IMG/VR virus record: IMGVR_UViG_3300031841_005609
Location: 42,203 to 106,202 of that record
Length of the DNA: 64,000 nucleotides
DNA from: a virus
Reading direction: 5' to 3' (one strand)
Shown: piece after piece, positions 63,817 through 64,000 of the stretch
Position numbering within the stretch: position 1 is the stretch's first letter
How the letters are laid out: every line of letters begins with the position of its first letter
Program-made: the position numbers and the translations under genes
The notes under the pieces: generated by a model
The model's database searches: none
What the model was told of the DNA's origin: nothing
What the model saw: the letters and a program-made list of their open reading frames with translations, nothing else

Positions 63817-64000
63817 ATGAAACAATGTCAGTTCATAAGAACCAATAACGAAGTAGGCTCTATTTTTGTTCCTATGCCTAACTCTTGGGAACGGCATCAG
63901 TGGCTGAAAGGTTATTTTGGAAAAGAGTGTTCTGTTGCTGGAAAAGAGTTGTGGAGCATCCTCACCAATAAATACGAAGTTATGGTTCTTACTGAAGAGA
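63817..64000 (+). CDS. Hypothetical protein (3' truncated by window)
   Basis: The frame is open from ATG 63817 to the window end (61 codons), beginning MKQCQFIRTNNEVGSIFV. GGAGAATAAAG precedes it. It follows the second repeat copy in the same way as the 63525 gene follows the first. No domain is recognised in the visible part. Confidence 0.5.
   Translation, partial: MKQCQFIRTNNEVGSIFVPMPNSWERHQWLKGYFGKECSVAGKELWSILTNKYEVMVLTEE

Noticed and set aside
1-64000. tRNA genes, rRNA, CRISPR arrays, insertion sequences, integrase or attachment sites
   Set aside because: No cloverleaf, regular short repeats with spacers, transposase or integrase motifs were found while reading the window.

Overview
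This window is an internal, AT-rich segment of a large virulent tailed-phage genome of the T4 type (contractile-tailed myovirus). All credible genes lie on the + strand, tightly packed, often with ATGA, TAATG or TTGA overlaps. T4-type hallmarks are a gp17-like terminase, gp20-like portal, gp21-like prohead protease, gp22-like scaffold, gp23-like capsid protein, gp13/14/15-like neck and tail-completion proteins, gp18-like sheath, gp19-like tube, gp26-like protein, gp32, UvsX, RNase H/FEN and gp41. I saw no integrase, repressor, tRNA or rRNA gene or CRISPR array. The host cannot be named from sequence alone; a marine or aquatic Gram-negative host is a guess based on family resemblance.

Layout. 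1-5.75 kb: large structural proteins (FN3-like, LamG-like, and two with a related C-terminal module). 5.75-11.0 kb: a nucleic-acid module embedded among structural genes (RuvC-like nuclease, primase, a single-chain Mre11-Rad50 fusion, two small proteins). 11.0-24.5 kb: DNA packaging and head genes, with several small proteins between protease and scaffold, and two capsid protein paralogues separated by a terminator and a structured intergenic segment. 24.5-25.4 kb: a stand-alone PAS-domain protein and a coiled-coil membrane protein. 25.5-48.7 kb: neck, two tail-sheath paralogues, tube, a tail-assembly gene with a probable frameshifted extension, a 1446-residue tape measure, and hub/baseplate proteins including a LysM protein. 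48.8-51.4 kb: a compact family A DNA polymerase without exonuclease, an HD-like protein and small proteins. 51.4-56.4 kb: replication and recombination core (gp32, UvsX, FEN, DnaB-type helicase, dUTPase). 56.4-62.4 kb: nucleotide metabolism and repair (NrdB, NrdA, ClpP-like protease, ThyX, a possible ART-like protein, an MBD4-like DNA glycosylase). 62.4-64 kb: a striking structured RNA candidate, a small helical protein, a sigma70-like promoter and small cassette-like genes running off the window.

How the genes fit together. NrdAB, dUTPase and ThyX make dNTPs and keep uracil out. Primase, helicase, SSB, FEN and the polymerase-like protein fit replication. UvsX and Mre11-Rad50 fit recombination-dependent replication, with RuvC resolving branches before terminase packages the DNA. 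The head and tail genes follow approximate assembly order. The best leads for new biology are the 62.4 kb RNA, the structured segment between the capsid genes, the +1 frameshift candidate upstream of the tape measure, the Mre11-Rad50 fusion, the stand-alone PAS protein, the possible ART-like protein and the MBD4-type glycosylase.
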